A DNA stretch of 64,000 bases from Rhodanobacter ginsengisoli (GCF_042657065.1 NZ_JBHSNF010000001.1:62001-126000), one strand, 5' to 3'. Shown: positions 25,058-33,676, counted from the stretch's first letter. Numbers and translations: made by a program. The notes: generated from the sequence alone by a model not told the origin.

Positions 25058-26935
25058 TCAGGCCGCGTCGCGACGCTTCAGATGCACCAGCAGCAACGAG
25101 ATGGCCGCGGGAGTGACTCCGCTGACGCGGGCCGCCTGACCGAGCGTCGCCGGCAGCGTGCGCTTCAGTTTGAGCAGCACCTCGGCGGACAGGCCACGCA
25201 CCTTGTCATAGTCGAACCCGGCGGGAATCGTCGTGTGTTCGTGCCGCTGCTGGCGCTCGATTTCCTCGCGCTGGCGTTCGAGGTAACCCGCGTATTTTAT
25301 CTGTACCTCGACCTGCGCCGCGACATCGTCGCGCGCCACCGGCGGTCCGAGTCCGTCCACGCTGGTGAGCTGCGCATAATCGAGTTCCGGCCGACGCAGC
25401 AGGTCCGTCGCCGGGGTCTCGCGACTGACCGCGATGCCGAGCTGGCGCTCGACGGCGGCGCCCAGCGCATTGGCCGGGGTCACCCATACACCGGCCAGGC
25501 GTTGCAGTTCGCGTTCCACCGCTTCGCGCTTGGCGCGCAGCGCGTCGTAGCGTGCCTGCGGCACCACGCCCAGCGCATGACCGGTTTCGGTGAGGCGCAG
25601 GTCGGCATTGTCCTCGCGCAGGTGCAGCCGGTATTCGGCGCGCGAGGTGAACATCCGATACGGTTCGATCGTGCCATTGCTGGTCAGGTCGTCGATCAGC
25701 ACGCCGATGTAGGCCTCGTCGCGGCGCGGATACCACGGCGCCTTGCCCTGCACGGCCAGCGCGGCGTTGAGCCCCGCGATCAGGCCCTGTGCGGCGGCTT
25801 CCTCGTAACCGGTGGTGCCGTTGATCTGGCCGGCGAAATACAGGCCGGGAATCGCCTTGGTCTCGAGCCACGGATTGAGCCCGCGCGGATCGAAGTAGTC
25901 GTACTCGATCGCGTAGCCGGGGCGGGTGATGTGGGCGTTCTCGAAGCCCCTGATCGAGCGCACCAGCGCCAGCTGCACGTCGTACGGCAGCGAGGTGGAG
26001 ATGCCGTTCGGGTAGATCTCGAAGGTGTCCAGCCCCTCCGGCTCGATGAAGATCTGATGCGAGGTCTTCTCCGCGAAACGCACCACCTTGTCCTCGATCG
26101 AGGGGCAATAGCGCGGGCCGATGCCTTCGATCTGGCCGGTGTACAGCGGTGAGCGATCCAGCGCGCCGCGAATCAGTTCGTGCGTGTGCTCGGACGTATG
26201 GGTGATCCAGCAGCTGACCTGGCGCGGGTGCTCGTCACGCGTGCCCAGATAGGAGAACACCGGTGCGGGCGCGTCGCCGGGCTGTTCCTGCAGCCCGCTG
26301 AAGTCGATGCTGCGCAGGTCGATGCGCGGCGGCGTGCCGGTCTTCAGGCGATCCGCCGCGACCGGCAGTTCCCGCAGCTTCGCCGCCAGCGTGCTGGCCG
26401 GCGGATCGCCGGCGCGACCGCCGGCGTATTGGGCCGGGCCGATGTGGATCTTGCCGGCGAGAAAAGTGCCCGCGGTCAGCACGACCGCGTTCGCGCCGAA
26501 CGACAGGCCCATCTGGGTCACCACGCCGCGGACGCGACCGTTCTCGATGATCAGGTCGTCCACCGCCTGCTGGAACAATTGCAGGTTCGGCTCGGTTTCC
26601 ACGATATGCCGGATCGCCGCCTTGTACAGCGCACGATCGGCCTGGCAACGGGTCGCGCGCACGGCCGGGCCTTTGGAGGCATTGAGCGTGCGCCACTGGA
26701 TGCCGGCACGATCCGCCGCGTGAGCCATCGCTCCGCCCAACGCGTCGATTTCCTTGACCAGATGCCCCTTGCCGATACCGCCGATCGCCGGGTTGCAACT
26801 CATCTGGCCGATCGTCTCGATGTTGTGGCTGAGCAGCAGCGTACGCGCTCCCGCACGCGCGGCCGCCAATGCCGCCTCGGTACCGGCATGGCCGCCGCCG
26901 ATCACGATGACGTCGTAGTGGGTCGGGTGGTACAT
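25058..26935 (-). CDS. mnmG: tRNA uridine 5-carboxymethylaminomethyl modification enzyme
   Basis: MnmG (GidA) works with MnmE to modify U34 of several tRNAs using FAD and methylenetetrahydrofolate. The 625-residue protein has the FAD dinucleotide loop GGGHAGTEAALAAARAG (13-29), SCNPAIGGIGKGHLVKE, the catalytic-region GTRDEHPRQVS and TGYEEAAAQGLIAG. The C-terminal helical domain (GVTPAAISLLLVHLKRR) binds MnmE. The length equals the E. coli enzyme (629). ATG 26935 has AGGGCAA eight bases upstream; a second ATG at 26956 is less likely. Confidence 0.96.
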   Translation of the reverse strand: MYHPTHYDVIVIGGGHAGTEAALAAARAGARTLLLSHNIETIGQMSCNPAIGGIGKGHLVKEIDALGGAMAHAADRAGIQWRTLNASKGPAVRATRCQADRALYKAAIRHIVETEPNLQLFQQAVDDLIIENGRVRGVVTQMGLSFGANAVVLTAGTFLAGKIHIGPAQYAGGRAGDPPASTLAAKLRELPVAADRLKTGTPPRIDLRSIDFSGLQEQPGDAPAPVFSYLGTRDEHPRQVSCWITHTSEHTHELIRGALDRSPLYTGQIEGIGPRYCPSIEDKVVRFAEKTSHQIFIEPEGLDTFEIYPNGISTSLPYDVQLALVRSIRGFENAHITRPGYAIEYDYFDPRGLNPWLETKAIPGLYFAGQINGTTGYEEAAAQGLIAGLNAALAVQGKAPWYPRRDEAYIGVLIDDLTSNGTIEPYRMFTSRAEYRLHLREDNADLRLTETGHALGVVPQARYDALRAKREAVERELQRLAGVWVTPANALGAAVERQLGIAVSRETPATDLLRRPELDYAQLTSVDGLGPPVARDDVAAQVEVQIKYAGYLERQREEIERQQRHEHTTIPAGFDYDKVRGLSAEVLLKLKRTLPATLGQAARVSGVTPAAISLLLVHLKRRDAA

Positions 26936-26973
26936 CGAATTGCCCTGACGGTACAAAAAGTGACAAAATTGGA

Positions 26974-26986
26974 CGCTATGTTAGCG
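26974..26986. promoter_or_regulatory. Dyad upstream of the first -24/-12 element
   Basis: CGCTA and TAGCG face each other across TGT. The centre is about 65 bases before the predicted transcription start near 27045, a distance suited to an enhancer-binding activator. It also lies in the mnmG leader, so it may serve that gene instead. Confidence 0.3.
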
Positions 26987-27018
26987 CCATCAACACGTTG
27001 CTGGCCGGACTGCATAAC

Positions 27019-27034
27019 TGGCATGTTTCCTGCT
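27019..27034 (+). promoter_or_regulatory. Sigma-54-like -24/-12 promoter 1
   Basis: TGGCATG-TTTC-CTGCT fits the RpoN consensus TGGCACG-N4-TTGCW with the GG and GC exactly 12 bases apart (27020 and 27032) and two mismatches. It points away from mnmG into an intergenic region without a credible ORF but with five successive hairpins. Confidence 0.5.
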
Positions 27035-27131
27035 TGCAACATCTTTGCACTTTCACGGGCAGACGCTGCGCGACCACGCGCGCCGAGATCGAACTGACAG
27101 GGGTTCGATTGCGTACCGGGAAAGGAAGCAA

Positions 27132-27155
27132 GACGGCACCCCTCGGGGTGCCGTC
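27132..27155. terminator. Strong G/C hairpin, probable terminator
   Basis: GACGGCACCCC (27132-27142) pairs with GGGGTGCCGTC (27145-27155). On the + strand it is followed by GTCCTTTGT, on the - strand by TTGCTTCCTTT, so it could stop transcription from either side. Confidence 0.65.
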
Positions 27156-27197
27156 GTCCTTTGTGGCCTCACAAAATCCCGGAAAGGCACAAAACAC

Positions 27198-27229
27198 AAG
27201 GCCCCGCGGCTTGATGGCTACGGGGCCTT
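27198..27229 (-). terminator. Intrinsic terminator of the 27258-27497 gene
   Basis: AAGGCCCCG (27198-27206) pairs with CGGGGCCTT (27221-27229) around 14 bases. Read on the minus strand the stem is followed by GTGTTTTGTG, a T-rich tail, 29 bases after the minus-strand stop codon. Confidence 0.65.
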
Positions 27230-27257
27230 GGCTTGATAGATCTGGCGCCCGGCGGTC

Positions 27258-27497
27258 TCAGGAACAGGGGGAATCCAGGATGACCGTATTGCCGAGCGCC
27301 AGAAACCGAAAATGCATGGGCTCCAACAGCGTGCCGCAGTCGCGGAACGTGAGCTGATATTCGCCGCAGACGCGTGAACGAGGGGTGACTGAAACGGAAA
27401 ATTGTGTCCTGCCACGGCAACAGCTGACGTGTGGCGTCAGTCTCGCGAGTTTCACCTCAAATGGATCGTGACGGACATCACATATTGGCATGCCCAT
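27258..27497 (-). CDS. Small Cys-containing hypothetical protein (79 aa)
   Basis: Not recognised. The frame has five cysteines (one at Cys6, a CC pair in HVSCCRG, then RVCGE and RDCGT) plus a sixth in the final DSPCS. GC-ending codons dominate in its 3' half. The ATG at 27497 follows an excellent Shine-Dalgarno on the minus strand (GAGGAGGAAG, 27504-27513), and a terminator lies just past the stop. These are three signs of a real gene. Against it, its start codon overlaps the -12 box of a sigma-54-like promoter for the opposite gene. The charge pattern and Cys spacing hint at metal or thiol chemistry, but no function is claimed. Confidence 0.5.
   Translation of the reverse strand: MGMPICDVRHDPFEVKLARLTPHVSCCRGRTQFSVSVTPRSRVCGEYQLTFRDCGTLLEPMHFRFLALGNTVILDSPCS
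27424..27440. promoter_or_regulatory. Dyad, candidate enhancer-binding site
   Basis: CTGACG and CGTCAG form a perfect inverted repeat around TGTGG. Its centre lies about 80 bases before the predicted start at 27512 of the downstream -24/-12 promoter, the usual range for a sigma-54 activator site. It falls inside the opposing small gene. Confidence 0.4.
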
Positions 27498-27501
27498 TGC
27501 A
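27485..27501 (+). promoter_or_regulatory. Sigma-54-like -24/-12 promoter 2
   Basis: TTGGCATG-CCCA-TTGCA matches the RpoN consensus YTGGCACG-N4-TTGCW at all but one conserved position, with GG at 27487 and GC at 27499, 12 bases apart. Transcription would start near 27512, followed by AGAGGG and the ATG at 27534. Confidence 0.6.
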
Positions 27502-27533
27502 TCTTCCTCCTCACCAACCAAGAGGGATTTGCC

Positions 27534-27719
27534 ATGGACATGAATTTCGATTTTCAGCCGGTATATCCGCGTCATGACCTGCTGGTCGAGATCGGCCAGG
27601 TCGAAATGGCGATTGATGGTTTGAGCGAGCGCGAAGATGTCGAGCGCGGTGCGCTGCAGCCGGATCTGGAGTCGCGCATGGAGAGCCTGCTCGAAGCACT
27701 CGACCATCTGGCCGTCTGA
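27534..27719 (+). CDS. Small acidic hypothetical protein (61 aa)
   Basis: Not recognised. Codons are typical of the genome and the ATG has AGAGGG eight bases upstream. The product begins MDMNFDFQPVYPRHDLLVEI and continues as an acidic, probably helical segment (VEMAIDGLSEREDVERGAL, then ESRMESLLEALDHL) with no signal or membrane part. It could be a small adaptor or regulator. A sigma-54-like promoter sits 33 bases before the start. The frame is open further upstream to 27402, but that part is not protein-like. It ends 87 bases before the convergent end of pepN. Confidence 0.65.
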   Translation: MDMNFDFQPVYPRHDLLVEIGQVEMAIDGLSEREDVERGALQPDLESRMESLLEALDHLAV

Positions 27720-27806
27720 ATGAAACATGCCGCCTGTGTGCGTGGTGTTTCCACCACGCACACCACGGCGAGGCCGCATCGATACCCGGTGGCATCCCGC
27801 GGCTGA

Positions 27807-30458
27807 TCAATGGTTGAGTACGTTGCCGATGATTTCGGCCAGGTTGCGTGAAAGCCCGACGTGCCCCGCCAGTTCGGCAATCGCGAGCCGCGCCGCCTCC
27901 CGTCGTTTCGGTTCAAGCCGCTGCCACCCGTTGAAGGCCGTGGCCAATCGTGCCGCCACCTGCGGATTCAACGAATCGAGAGTGATCAGACGTTCGATGA
28001 GCAACCGATAGCCGGCACCGTCGACCCGATGGAACCCGCTTGGATTGCCGCGCACGAACGCACCCAGCAGCGACTGCACCCGATTCGGGTTCTTCGGCGT
28101 GAATGCGGCGTCCTTTTCCAGTGCCAGCACCCGCTCCAGCGCCGGTTCGCCCGGCATCTGCGCCTGCACCGAAAACCATTTGTCCAACGCCAACGTGTTG
28201 TCGGCATAGCGCTGGCGATAGTCGAGCAGCGCGCCGGCGGCGGCGTCGGCATGACCGCGCACCAGCACAGCGAGTGCGGCCAGCCGGTCGGTCATGCCCG
28301 GCGCATCACGATACTGGGCCGCGGCCAGCAGGCACGCGCCTTCGGCGTCGAGCAGATGCAGCAGTTCGAGTACGCGCCGCTTGAGTCGGCGACGGGCCTG
28401 ACTCGGGGCATCGAGCTCGATCGTGGTGTGTCCGGCCAGGGCCTGGTAGCGTCGATACAGTGCATCGGCACCCAGCCGCTCGGCGAGGTGTCGTTGCAGA
28501 TCCTGGCGCAGGCCATGGATGTGCTGGGGATCGATCGCCGTCTCGCGTTCGGCCAGCTCGATCTCACCCGGAGGCGTCAGCAGGTCGGCCAGCAGCGCGT
28601 CGTCGATGGCCTCGCTATCGAACAGCCGCGCCAGCGCGTCGCACCAGGCATGCAGGGCATGTGTCGCGTCGCCATCGCGCAGGTCTTCGTAGGCACGCGT
28701 GGCGAGTTGCTGGCCGGCCTCCCAGCGATTGAAGCCGTCGACATCGTGGCCCAGCAGCAGTGCCAGTTCGGCCGGCGTGTAATCGCATTCCAGGATCACC
28801 GGCGCGGAAAACCCCCGCAGCAGCGACGGTACCGGCTCGCTCGCGACGTCCGTGAAAACCAGGCTCTGTTCGGTCCGGGTCAACACCACGACGCGTTCGT
28901 GCAGGTTTCCGGATGCCGCGCCCTGCAGATGCAGCGGCAGCATCGTGCCGTCGCGCGCGAACAGGGCCAGCTTGACCGGGATCGGCAGCGGCGGTCGGGG
29001 CTCTTTTCCCGCGACGCCCGGCGCATGCTGGGCCAGGGTCAGGGTGTATTCGCGCCGCGCCGGATCGTAATGACCCCGTGCCTTCAGCCGCGGGGTGCCG
29101 GCCTGGCCGTACCAGGCCAGGTAGGGCATCAGGTCGGTGTCGTTGGCCTCGCCCAGGGCGCCCAGGAAATCTTCCAGCGTGGCGGCGCGGCCGTCATTTC
29201 GTTCGAAGTAGCGATCCATGCCGCGACGGAACCCATCCCGACCCAGGCGACCGGCCAGCATGCGCACCAGTTCCGAACCCTTCTCGTACACCGTGGCGGT
29301 ATAGAAATTGTTGATCTCGCTGTATTGAGCAGGCCGCACCGGATGCGCCAGCGGGCCGGCGTCCTCGGGGAACTGCGCCCGCCGCAGCAGGGCGACATCC
29401 TCGATGCGCTTGAGCGGCGCGGAGTTCATGTCGGCCGAGAAGCTCTGTTCGCGGAAGACGGTCAGGCCCTCCTTCAGCGACAGCTGGAACCAGTCGCGGC
29501 AGGTCACCCGGTTGCCGCTCCAGTTGTGGAAATACTCGTGCGCGACCACGGCCTCGACGTGACGGTATTCCTCGTCGGTGCTGCTGTCCGGGTCGGCCAG
29601 CAGGTACTTCGCGTTGAAGATGTTGAGGCCCTTGTTCTCCATCGCGCCCATGTTGAAATCATTGGTAGCGACGACGTGGAACACGTCCAGGTCGTAATTG
29701 CGCCCGTAGGTCTGCTCGTCCCAGCGCATCGAGCGTTCCAGCGCGTCCATGGCGTAGTGGCAGCGATCGATCACGTCGGCCTCGGCCCAGATCTTCAGCT
29801 GTACCGGACGGCCGTCGGCGGTGACGTAGTCGCGCTCGAGCTTCTCCAGCCGACCGGCGACCAGGGCGAACAGGTAGCTCGGCTTGGGATGCGGATCGAC
29901 GAAGCGCGCCCAGTGCCGGCCACCCTCCAGTTCGCCCGCGCCGTCCGGGTTGCCACCGGCCAGCAGCACCGGGAAACGTTCGCGGTCGGCGCGCAGGGTG
30001 ACGCTGTAGCGCGCTTGCACGTCGGGCCGGTCGGGGAAGAACGTGATATGCCGGAAGCCTTCCGCCTCGCACTGGGTCAGCAGGAAGCCCGACTCGCGCG
30101 AACCGGAGAGATAGAGGCCTTCCAGCGCGGTGTTCGCCGCCGGGCGCAGGCGTACCCGGGTTTCCAGCACGCTGCCATCATGCGCGCCGTCGACTTCCAG
30201 CACGTTGTCGGCGTAGCGATACGCCGTGGCCGGCAGTTGCAGGCCATCGAGCGAGATCGACAGCAGCTGCAGGTCCTCGCCGTCCAGCCGCAACGGTGCG
30301 TCCTGCGCGGGGTCGCGACGCAGCAGCAGGCGCGCGCAAAGCTCGCTGGCATCGATGCCGAGGTCGAAATCCAGCGCGACCGTTTCGACCCGCCAGGCAG
30401 GCGCGCGGTAGTCGCTGAGGCGGATCAGTGCAGGGGCTTGCTCTGAGAGAGTTTGCAT
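27807..30458 (-). CDS. pepN: Aminopeptidase N (M1 family)
   Basis: PepN is a cytoplasmic zinc aminopeptidase that completes protein turnover. The 883-residue protein has the GAMENKGLN exopeptidase motif, the zinc site HEYFHNW (His307 and His311, ligand Glu330 in KEGLTVFRE) and the four-domain layout, ending in a long helical domain. The length fits E. coli PepN (870). ATG 30458 (MQTLSEQAPALIRLSDY) is used; an in-frame start at 30533 would run into the divergent gene. The 65 bases between it and the epimerase gene must hold two promoters. Confidence 0.96.
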   Translation of the reverse strand: MQTLSEQAPALIRLSDYRAPAWRVETVALDFDLGIDASELCARLLLRRDPAQDAPLRLDGEDLQLLSISLDGLQLPATAYRYADNVLEVDGAHDGSVLETRVRLRPAANTALEGLYLSGSRESGFLLTQCEAEGFRHITFFPDRPDVQARYSVTLRADRERFPVLLAGGNPDGAGELEGGRHWARFVDPHPKPSYLFALVAGRLEKLERDYVTADGRPVQLKIWAEADVIDRCHYAMDALERSMRWDEQTYGRNYDLDVFHVVATNDFNMGAMENKGLNIFNAKYLLADPDSSTDEEYRHVEAVVAHEYFHNWSGNRVTCRDWFQLSLKEGLTVFREQSFSADMNSAPLKRIEDVALLRRAQFPEDAGPLAHPVRPAQYSEINNFYTATVYEKGSELVRMLAGRLGRDGFRRGMDRYFERNDGRAATLEDFLGALGEANDTDLMPYLAWYGQAGTPRLKARGHYDPARREYTLTLAQHAPGVAGKEPRPPLPIPVKLALFARDGTMLPLHLQGAASGNLHERVVVLTRTEQSLVFTDVASEPVPSLLRGFSAPVILECDYTPAELALLLGHDVDGFNRWEAGQQLATRAYEDLRDGDATHALHAWCDALARLFDSEAIDDALLADLLTPPGEIELAERETAIDPQHIHGLRQDLQRHLAERLGADALYRRYQALAGHTTIELDAPSQARRRLKRRVLELLHLLDAEGACLLAAAQYRDAPGMTDRLAALAVLVRGHADAAAGALLDYRQRYADNTLALDKWFSVQAQMPGEPALERVLALEKDAAFTPKNPNRVQSLLGAFVRGNPSGFHRVDGAGYRLLIERLITLDSLNPQVAARLATAFNGWQRLEPKRREAARLAIAELAGHVGLSRNLAEIIGNVLNH

Positions 30459-30523
30459 GGAAACAGCGCGGGAATGGGGACCGATAAGGGTAACATGGGG
30501 CGTTTCAGTCGCAGGAGAACCCG

Positions 30524-31540
30524 GTGGCGGCATTCAATACGACGCGTTACGGCGCGGAACGGGCGGAACTGGGCGACCAGGAAATCGTGGTGCTGAATGA
30601 CCGCGGCGGCCACCGGCGCCTGCGCATCGCGCGGCATGGCGCGGCCCTGCTTGGGTTCGAGGTTCCATTCGGCGGCGGCGCGCGCGATCTCGCCGCGGGC
30701 TACCGCGATGCGGCCGAGGTGCTCGGCCGGCCCGGTTCGCGCTTTGCGATCATGGCGCCGTTCGCCGGCCGCATTGCCGATGCGCGCTACCACTTCGATG
30801 GTCGATCGCAGGATCTGCAGCCGGGCGTGGTCGGTGCCGAGCGGGCCAGCCGGCATGGCTTCGTGCGCGACGTGGAATTCGAAATCGATGCACTGACGGC
30901 GGACGACGACGCTGCGCAGGTGCAGTTGAGCACCTGCGCGATCCGCCCGCAGCCGGGTTATCCGTATGCGATCGATCTGCGCCTGAGCTACACCCTGGAT
31001 GCCGCCGGCCTCACCCTGGAGGCACGCATGCGCAACGTCGGCAAGCAGGCCGCGCCGTGCTTCTTCGGCTGGCATCCGTATTTCCGCCTCGCCGACGACA
31101 GCCTCGTCGACGACTGGCAATTGCAGATCCCGGCGCAGACGCTGATACGCACGGACGCCCAGCTGATCGCGCTGTCCGGCGCCGCCGCCTACGTGGCGCT
31201 GGACGACGCGCCGGCACTGGATTTCCGCGAGCCGCGCCGGATCGGCGACAGCATCATCGACCAGGGCTACACCGATCTGGAAGCCGACGACGACGGTCGC
31301 ATACGCACCCGCCTGCGCGATCCGGCCAGCGGGCTGGGCATCGCGGTATGGCAGGAGCGCGGCGTGATGCATGCGTTCACTGCCGACACGGTGAGCCGCG
31401 ATGTCCGCCGGGCGATCGCGCTGGAGCCGATGGAGTGCATGGCCAATGCGTTCAACCGTCCCGAGTGCGCCGCGGCGATCCGGCTGGAAGCGGGCGCCGA
31501 ACGAAGTTTCCGCTGTGGCGTGGAGGTCGAGTACGCATGA
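30524..31540 (+). CDS. Aldose 1-epimerase family protein
   Basis: A 338-residue beta-sandwich enzyme that interconverts sugar anomers. Visible are the catalytic-histidine segment SRHGFVRD, the second histidine in GWHPYFRLADD, and the general-base glutamate in ALEPMECMANAFN. A GTG start has AGGAGAA upstream. The stop overlaps the next start (ATGA), so the dehydratase gene is translationally coupled. The partner does not suggest a sugar pathway, so the substrate is open. Confidence 0.88.
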   Translation: MAAFNTTRYGAERAELGDQEIVVLNDRGGHRRLRIARHGAALLGFEVPFGGGARDLAAGYRDAAEVLGRPGSRFAIMAPFAGRIADARYHFDGRSQDLQPGVVGAERASRHGFVRDVEFEIDALTADDDAAQVQLSTCAIRPQPGYPYAIDLRLSYTLDAAGLTLEARMRNVGKQAAPCFFGWHPYFRLADDSLVDDWQLQIPAQTLIRTDAQLIALSGAAAYVALDDAPALDFREPRRIGDSIIDQGYTDLEADDDGRIRTRLRDPASGLGIAVWQERGVMHAFTADTVSRDVRRAIALEPMECMANAFNRPECAAAIRLEAGAERSFRCGVEVEYA

Positions 31541-32496
31541 GTGAAGTAATGGATGGCCTGCCGGACATCGAGCAGATCCGCACGGCCGCGACCCGGATCG
31601 CGCCGCATGCGCGGGTCACCCCGGTGCTGCGCAGCGCGACGCTGGATGCACTGAGCGGTGCCGAGCTGTACTTCAAGTGCGAGCACCTGCAGCGCGGCGG
31701 CGCGTTCAAGTTCCGCGGTGCCTGCAACGCGGTGTGGGCGTTGAGCGATGCGCAGGCCGCGCATGGCGTGGTCACCCATTCCTCCGGCAACCACGGCAAC
31801 GCGCTGGCGCTGGCCGCGGCGACCCGCGGCATCGCGGCCCACGTGGTGGTGCCGGAAGGCGCGGTGCGCGCCAAGGTCGAGGCGATCGAACGCGCCGGCG
31901 CGATCCTGCATCGCTGCGCGCCGACCCAGGCGGCCCGCGAGGCGATGGCCGCCGAAGTGCAGGGCCGAACCGGCGCGGTGATGGTGCATCCGTACGCCGA
32001 CACCCGGGTGATGGCGGGGCAGGGCACGCTGGCGCTGGAGCTGCTGCAGCAGGCCGCCGGGCTGGATGCGTTGATCACGCCGGTCGGCGGCGGCGGACTG
32101 GCCAGTGGCGTGGCGATCGCCGCGCACGCGATCGACGCCGGGCTGGCACTGTTCGGCGCCGAGCCGCAGGGCGCCGACGATGCGGCCCGATCGCTGGCGC
32201 AGGGCCGGCGGGTGACCACGATCGTACCGGACACCATCTGCGACGGCCTGCGCGCGCTGATCGGCGAGTCCAACCTGGAGGCGCTGCGCATTCACCGGGT
32301 GGAGCTGATCACGGTCAGCGATGCGGAGACGGTCGCGGCGATGCAGCTGATCTGGTCGGAACTGAAGCAGGTGGTGGAGGTGTCCAGCGCCACCGTGCTG
32401 GCGGCGATCCTCCAGCAGCGCGAACGCTTCGCCGGGCGCCGCGTCGGCGTGGTGATCACCGGCGGCAACGTGGATCTGCAGGCCCTGCCCTGGTAG
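31537..32496 (+). CDS. PLP-dependent serine/threonine dehydratase-like enzyme
   Basis: A 319-residue fold-type II PLP enzyme. The Schiff-base lysine sits in GGAFKFRGACNA, the substrate loop is HSSGNHGNALALAA, and the phosphate-binding glycine loop is TPVGGGGLASGV. It lacks the C-terminal ACT regulatory domain of biosynthetic IlvA and has the size of catabolic threonine dehydratase or serine racemase. The start overlaps the epimerase stop (ATGA). It ends 13 bases from the convergent desaturase-family gene. Confidence 0.88.
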   Translation: MSEVMDGLPDIEQIRTAATRIAPHARVTPVLRSATLDALSGAELYFKCEHLQRGGAFKFRGACNAVWALSDAQAAHGVVTHSSGNHGNALALAAATRGIAAHVVVPEGAVRAKVEAIERAGAILHRCAPTQAAREAMAAEVQGRTGAVMVHPYADTRVMAGQGTLALELLQQAAGLDALITPVGGGGLASGVAIAAHAIDAGLALFGAEPQGADDAARSLAQGRRVTTIVPDTICDGLRALIGESNLEALRIHRVELITVSDAETVAAMQLIWSELKQVVEVSSATVLAAILQQRERFAGRRVGVVITGGNVDLQALPW

Positions 32497-32509
32497 GGAC
32501 GCGCGCCGC

Positions 32510-33628
32510 TCAGCCGATGGCGCCTTCCACCGCCGCATCGCCGCTGGCCGGTGCCGGCGGCGGCGTGAAGCCCGCGGTCGGCAGCGCATGGGCAAGCGCA
32601 TGCAGATCCAGCTGGCTGACCGGAATCGGCCGGTAGTCCTCGCCGAACGCCACCTCGCCCGGCTTCCAGCCGGCCGGTCGGCGCACCGCGCCCCAGAAGC
32701 GCTTCAGCGCGACCCAGTGCAGCCCGATCAGGCCGTAGTCGTTGTCGGCATCGACGACCGGATCGCCGACCCCGGTCGGCCGTGGCGCCAGGCCGTACAG
32801 CGCGGTACCGAACAGCACGTCCCAGATCGACAGGACCTGGCCGTAGTTGCAGATATGCAGCGTCGGCCGCTCCGGGTCGACCAGCATGTGATGCAGGCGG
32901 TGGAACTTCGGGTCCACGAAGACGCGCTCGAACACCCGGCCGAAGCCGATGCGCGCGTTGGTGTGCGAGAAGTTCTGCATCAGTTCGCCGATCAGCATCA
33001 GCCAGGCGAACTCGTCCGGATCGACGCCGATCGCGAGCCCCACCGTGGCCAGGATCATCGACTGGATGAAACCGTCGACCAGGCTGCCGCGGTCGTTCGT
33101 CCAGCAACTCATCTGGCGCTGGCTGTGATGCATGCTGTGCAGCGCCCACCACCACGGGATCGCGTGCTGGGTGCGGTGCATCCAGTAGTACACGAAGTCG
33201 TAGACCACGTAGTAGACCGCGAACAGCACATACGGATGCAGGTTGAACCACGGCACCCAATGCGTCAGTGCCAGCGGCGAGCCGGTACTCGAGCTGGCGC
33301 TGTCGGCGCCGCCGAACAGATGGCTGAACGGGGTCAGCACCAGGTAGGTGAACAGCGGGAAGATGCCCAGCAGCATCAGCAACGTGTAGTTGCGATCGAC
33401 CAGGGTCAGCTTGCGGTCGGTCCATTGCTCGGCCGGAAACCAGGTCTCCAGCGGGCGGAAGATCAGCCCGATGATGCCCACCTGCAGCGCCGCGATCAGC
33501 AGCGAGGCCGCGATATCGTCGGGGTTGCCGGACAATCCGCTCAGGTGCAGCGCATCGAGCAGTGGCACCACCGCGTGAACGCTGAGCCAGTTGACCAGGA
33601 AGGCCCACCATGACGACAGATCAGACAT
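32510..33628 (-). CDS. Sterol desaturase / fatty acid hydroxylase superfamily protein
   Basis: A 372-residue membrane di-iron enzyme. The histidine clusters WMHRTQH, HSMHHSQR, FSHTNARIGF and FHRLHHM give the eight-His di-iron site, set between about five membrane segments. Bacterial members hydroxylate or desaturate lipids or hopanoids; the substrate here is unknown. The C-terminal 90 residues (GEVAFGEDYRPIPV and beyond) are soluble. It is 48 bases downstream of the DMT transporter gene on the same strand, so co-transcription is possible. Confidence 0.9.
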   Translation of the reverse strand: MSDLSSWWAFLVNWLSVHAVVPLLDALHLSGLSGNPDDIAASLLIAALQVGIIGLIFRPLETWFPAEQWTDRKLTLVDRNYTLLMLLGIFPLFTYLVLTPFSHLFGGADSASSSTGSPLALTHWVPWFNLHPYVLFAVYYVVYDFVYYWMHRTQHAIPWWWALHSMHHSQRQMSCWTNDRGSLVDGFIQSMILATVGLAIGVDPDEFAWLMLIGELMQNFSHTNARIGFGRVFERVFVDPKFHRLHHMLVDPERPTLHICNYGQVLSIWDVLFGTALYGLAPRPTGVGDPVVDADNDYGLIGLHWVALKRFWGAVRRPAGWKPGEVAFGEDYRPIPVSQLDLHALAHALPTAGFTPPPAPASGDAAVEGAIG

Positions 33629-33676
33629 CGCTGCTTCTTCGCAATCCGTGAGCGCATAGCATATCGCCGACTGAAA

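Larger units (their letters stand above)
27045..27229 (+). ncRNA. Candidate structured small RNA
   Basis: The span between mnmG and the next ORF has no credible reading frame but contains five neighbouring perfect stems: 27068-27081 (GCGCG/CGCGC), 27088-27109 (ATCGAAC/GTTCGAT), 27132-27155 (GACGGCACCCC/GGGGTGCCGTC), 27160-27175 (TTTGTG/CACAAA) and 27198-27229. A start about 11 bases past the -24/-12 element would give an RNA of roughly 110 or 185 bases, depending on which hairpin ends it. A purine-rich single-stranded stretch (GGGAAAGGAAGCAA) lies before the third stem. The alternative is that the last two G/C stems only terminate the minus-strand gene ending at 27258. Confidence 0.4.
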
